Assembly (NCBI GenBank): GCA_025356795.1
Contig: JANXRR010000638.1
Coordinates: 1-7,210 of the forward strand
Source of the DNA: Bacteroidia bacterium
Lineage (GTDB): Bacteria > Bacteroidota > Bacteroidia > Cytophagales > Cyclobacteriaceae
Length of the DNA stretch: 7,210 bases
Direction of reading: 5' to 3'
In this document: piece by piece, positions 7,121 through 7,210 of the stretch
Layout of the letters: each line of letters begins with the position of its first letter
Numbering within the stretch: position 1 is the stretch's first letter
The notes under the pieces: model-generated
What the model saw: only the letters and a program-made list of their open reading frames with translations
Databases searched by the model: none
What the model was told of the DNA's origin: nothing
Made by a program: the position numbers and the translations under genes

Positions 7121-7144
7121 AAAATACCCTAAAATGGGTATTTT
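7121..7144. repeat. Perfect 9-bp inverted repeat overlapping the promoter at 7142, candidate operator
   Basis: AAAATACCC (7121-7129) and GGGTATTTT (7136-7144) are exact inverted copies separated by the six bases TAAAAT. The right arm overlaps the TTTG -33 element of the promoter for the gene starting at 7203, so a protein bound here would touch the RNA polymerase site: an activator next to it or a repressor over it. The GC-containing cores (ACCC/GGGT) stand out in very AT-rich surroundings. A terminator hairpin for the MFS gene is a weaker alternative, since it lies about 210 bases past that stop and its T-run is part of the stem. Confidence 0.55.
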
Positions 7145-7171
7145 GAAATAATTAACACATTCTTATATTTG
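7142..7171 (+). promoter_or_regulatory. Bacteroidota-type promoter for the gene starting at 7203
   Basis: TTTG at 7142-7145 and TATATTTG at 7164-7171 are separated by 18 bases. The second box matches the Bacteroidota -7 consensus TAnnTTTG exactly, and the first matches the -33 box. Transcription should begin about 5-8 bases after 7171, leaving a leader of roughly 25 bases before ATG 7203. This is the best promoter in the window and supports the host assignment. Confidence 0.7.
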
Positions 7172-7202
7172 ACAAAGTTTAACTAACACAAAATTAAAAA
7201 CT

Positions 7203-7210
7203 ATGAAAAA
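7203..7210 (+). CDS. Start of a downstream gene (only the first codons visible)
   Basis: An ATG followed by AAA and AA ends the window. It lies 31 bases after the perfect -7 box, preceded by an A-rich leader typical of Bacteroidota translation starts. A Met-Lys opening is common in exported proteins, but nothing can be said about the product. Confidence 0.5.

Noticed and set aside
1..7210. CRISPR arrays, tRNA or rRNA genes, insertion sequences, toxin-antitoxin or defence modules
   Set aside because: I found no regularly spaced repeats, transposase motifs, terminal repeats, tRNA-like cloverleaf or defence-type protein domains on either strand.

Overview
The window looks like a piece of a Bacteroidota chromosome, probably a Cytophagales-type organism. 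The DNA is AT-rich. Promoter-like sites fit the Bacteroidota pattern (TTTG / TAnnTTTG) rather than sigma-70, and no start is preceded by a clear Shine-Dalgarno sequence. The LacI-type regulator and the photolyase also read like Bacteroidota versions. The assignment rests on these features, not on a database search.

Layout. Positions 1-5177 carry five genes on the minus strand. In transcription order (right to left) they are: a secreted gamma-glutamyltranspeptidase-fold protein (3339-5177), a LacI-family repressor with a GTG start (2223-3236), a small ABC-transporter ATPase (1547-2179), its probable membrane partner (465-1469, very likely starting further upstream, near 1541), and the N-terminal 144 codons of a DNA photolyase (1-433, cut by the window edge). 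The gaps are 102, 43, 77 (about 5 if the longer permease start is right) and 31 bases, so all or part could be co-transcribed. From 5381 to 6913 a metabolite:H+ symporter-type MFS transporter runs divergently on the plus strand. After it comes a 289-base AT-rich intergenic region with two perfect inverted repeats and a good Bacteroidota promoter, followed by the first three bases-plus of a new plus-strand gene at 7203.

How the genes may work together. The secreted hydrolase-like protein and the divergent symporter could form a pair that processes a compound in the periplasm and imports a product. The LacI regulator lying just behind the hydrolase is a candidate local regulator. The ABC ATPase and the multi-spanning protein form a two-gene transporter of unknown substrate. 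The photolyase is probably an unrelated neighbour.

I did not find a new defence, mobile or RNA-based system. The points most worth checking are: the ABC permease whose reading frame stays open upstream without any standard start codon; the loss of nearly all glutamate-recognition residues in the GGT-fold protein while the catalytic threonine is kept; the AT-rich loop inserted in the symporter; and the inverted repeat overlapping the -33 box of the promoter at the right end. There is no gene-free stretch longer than 300 bases.
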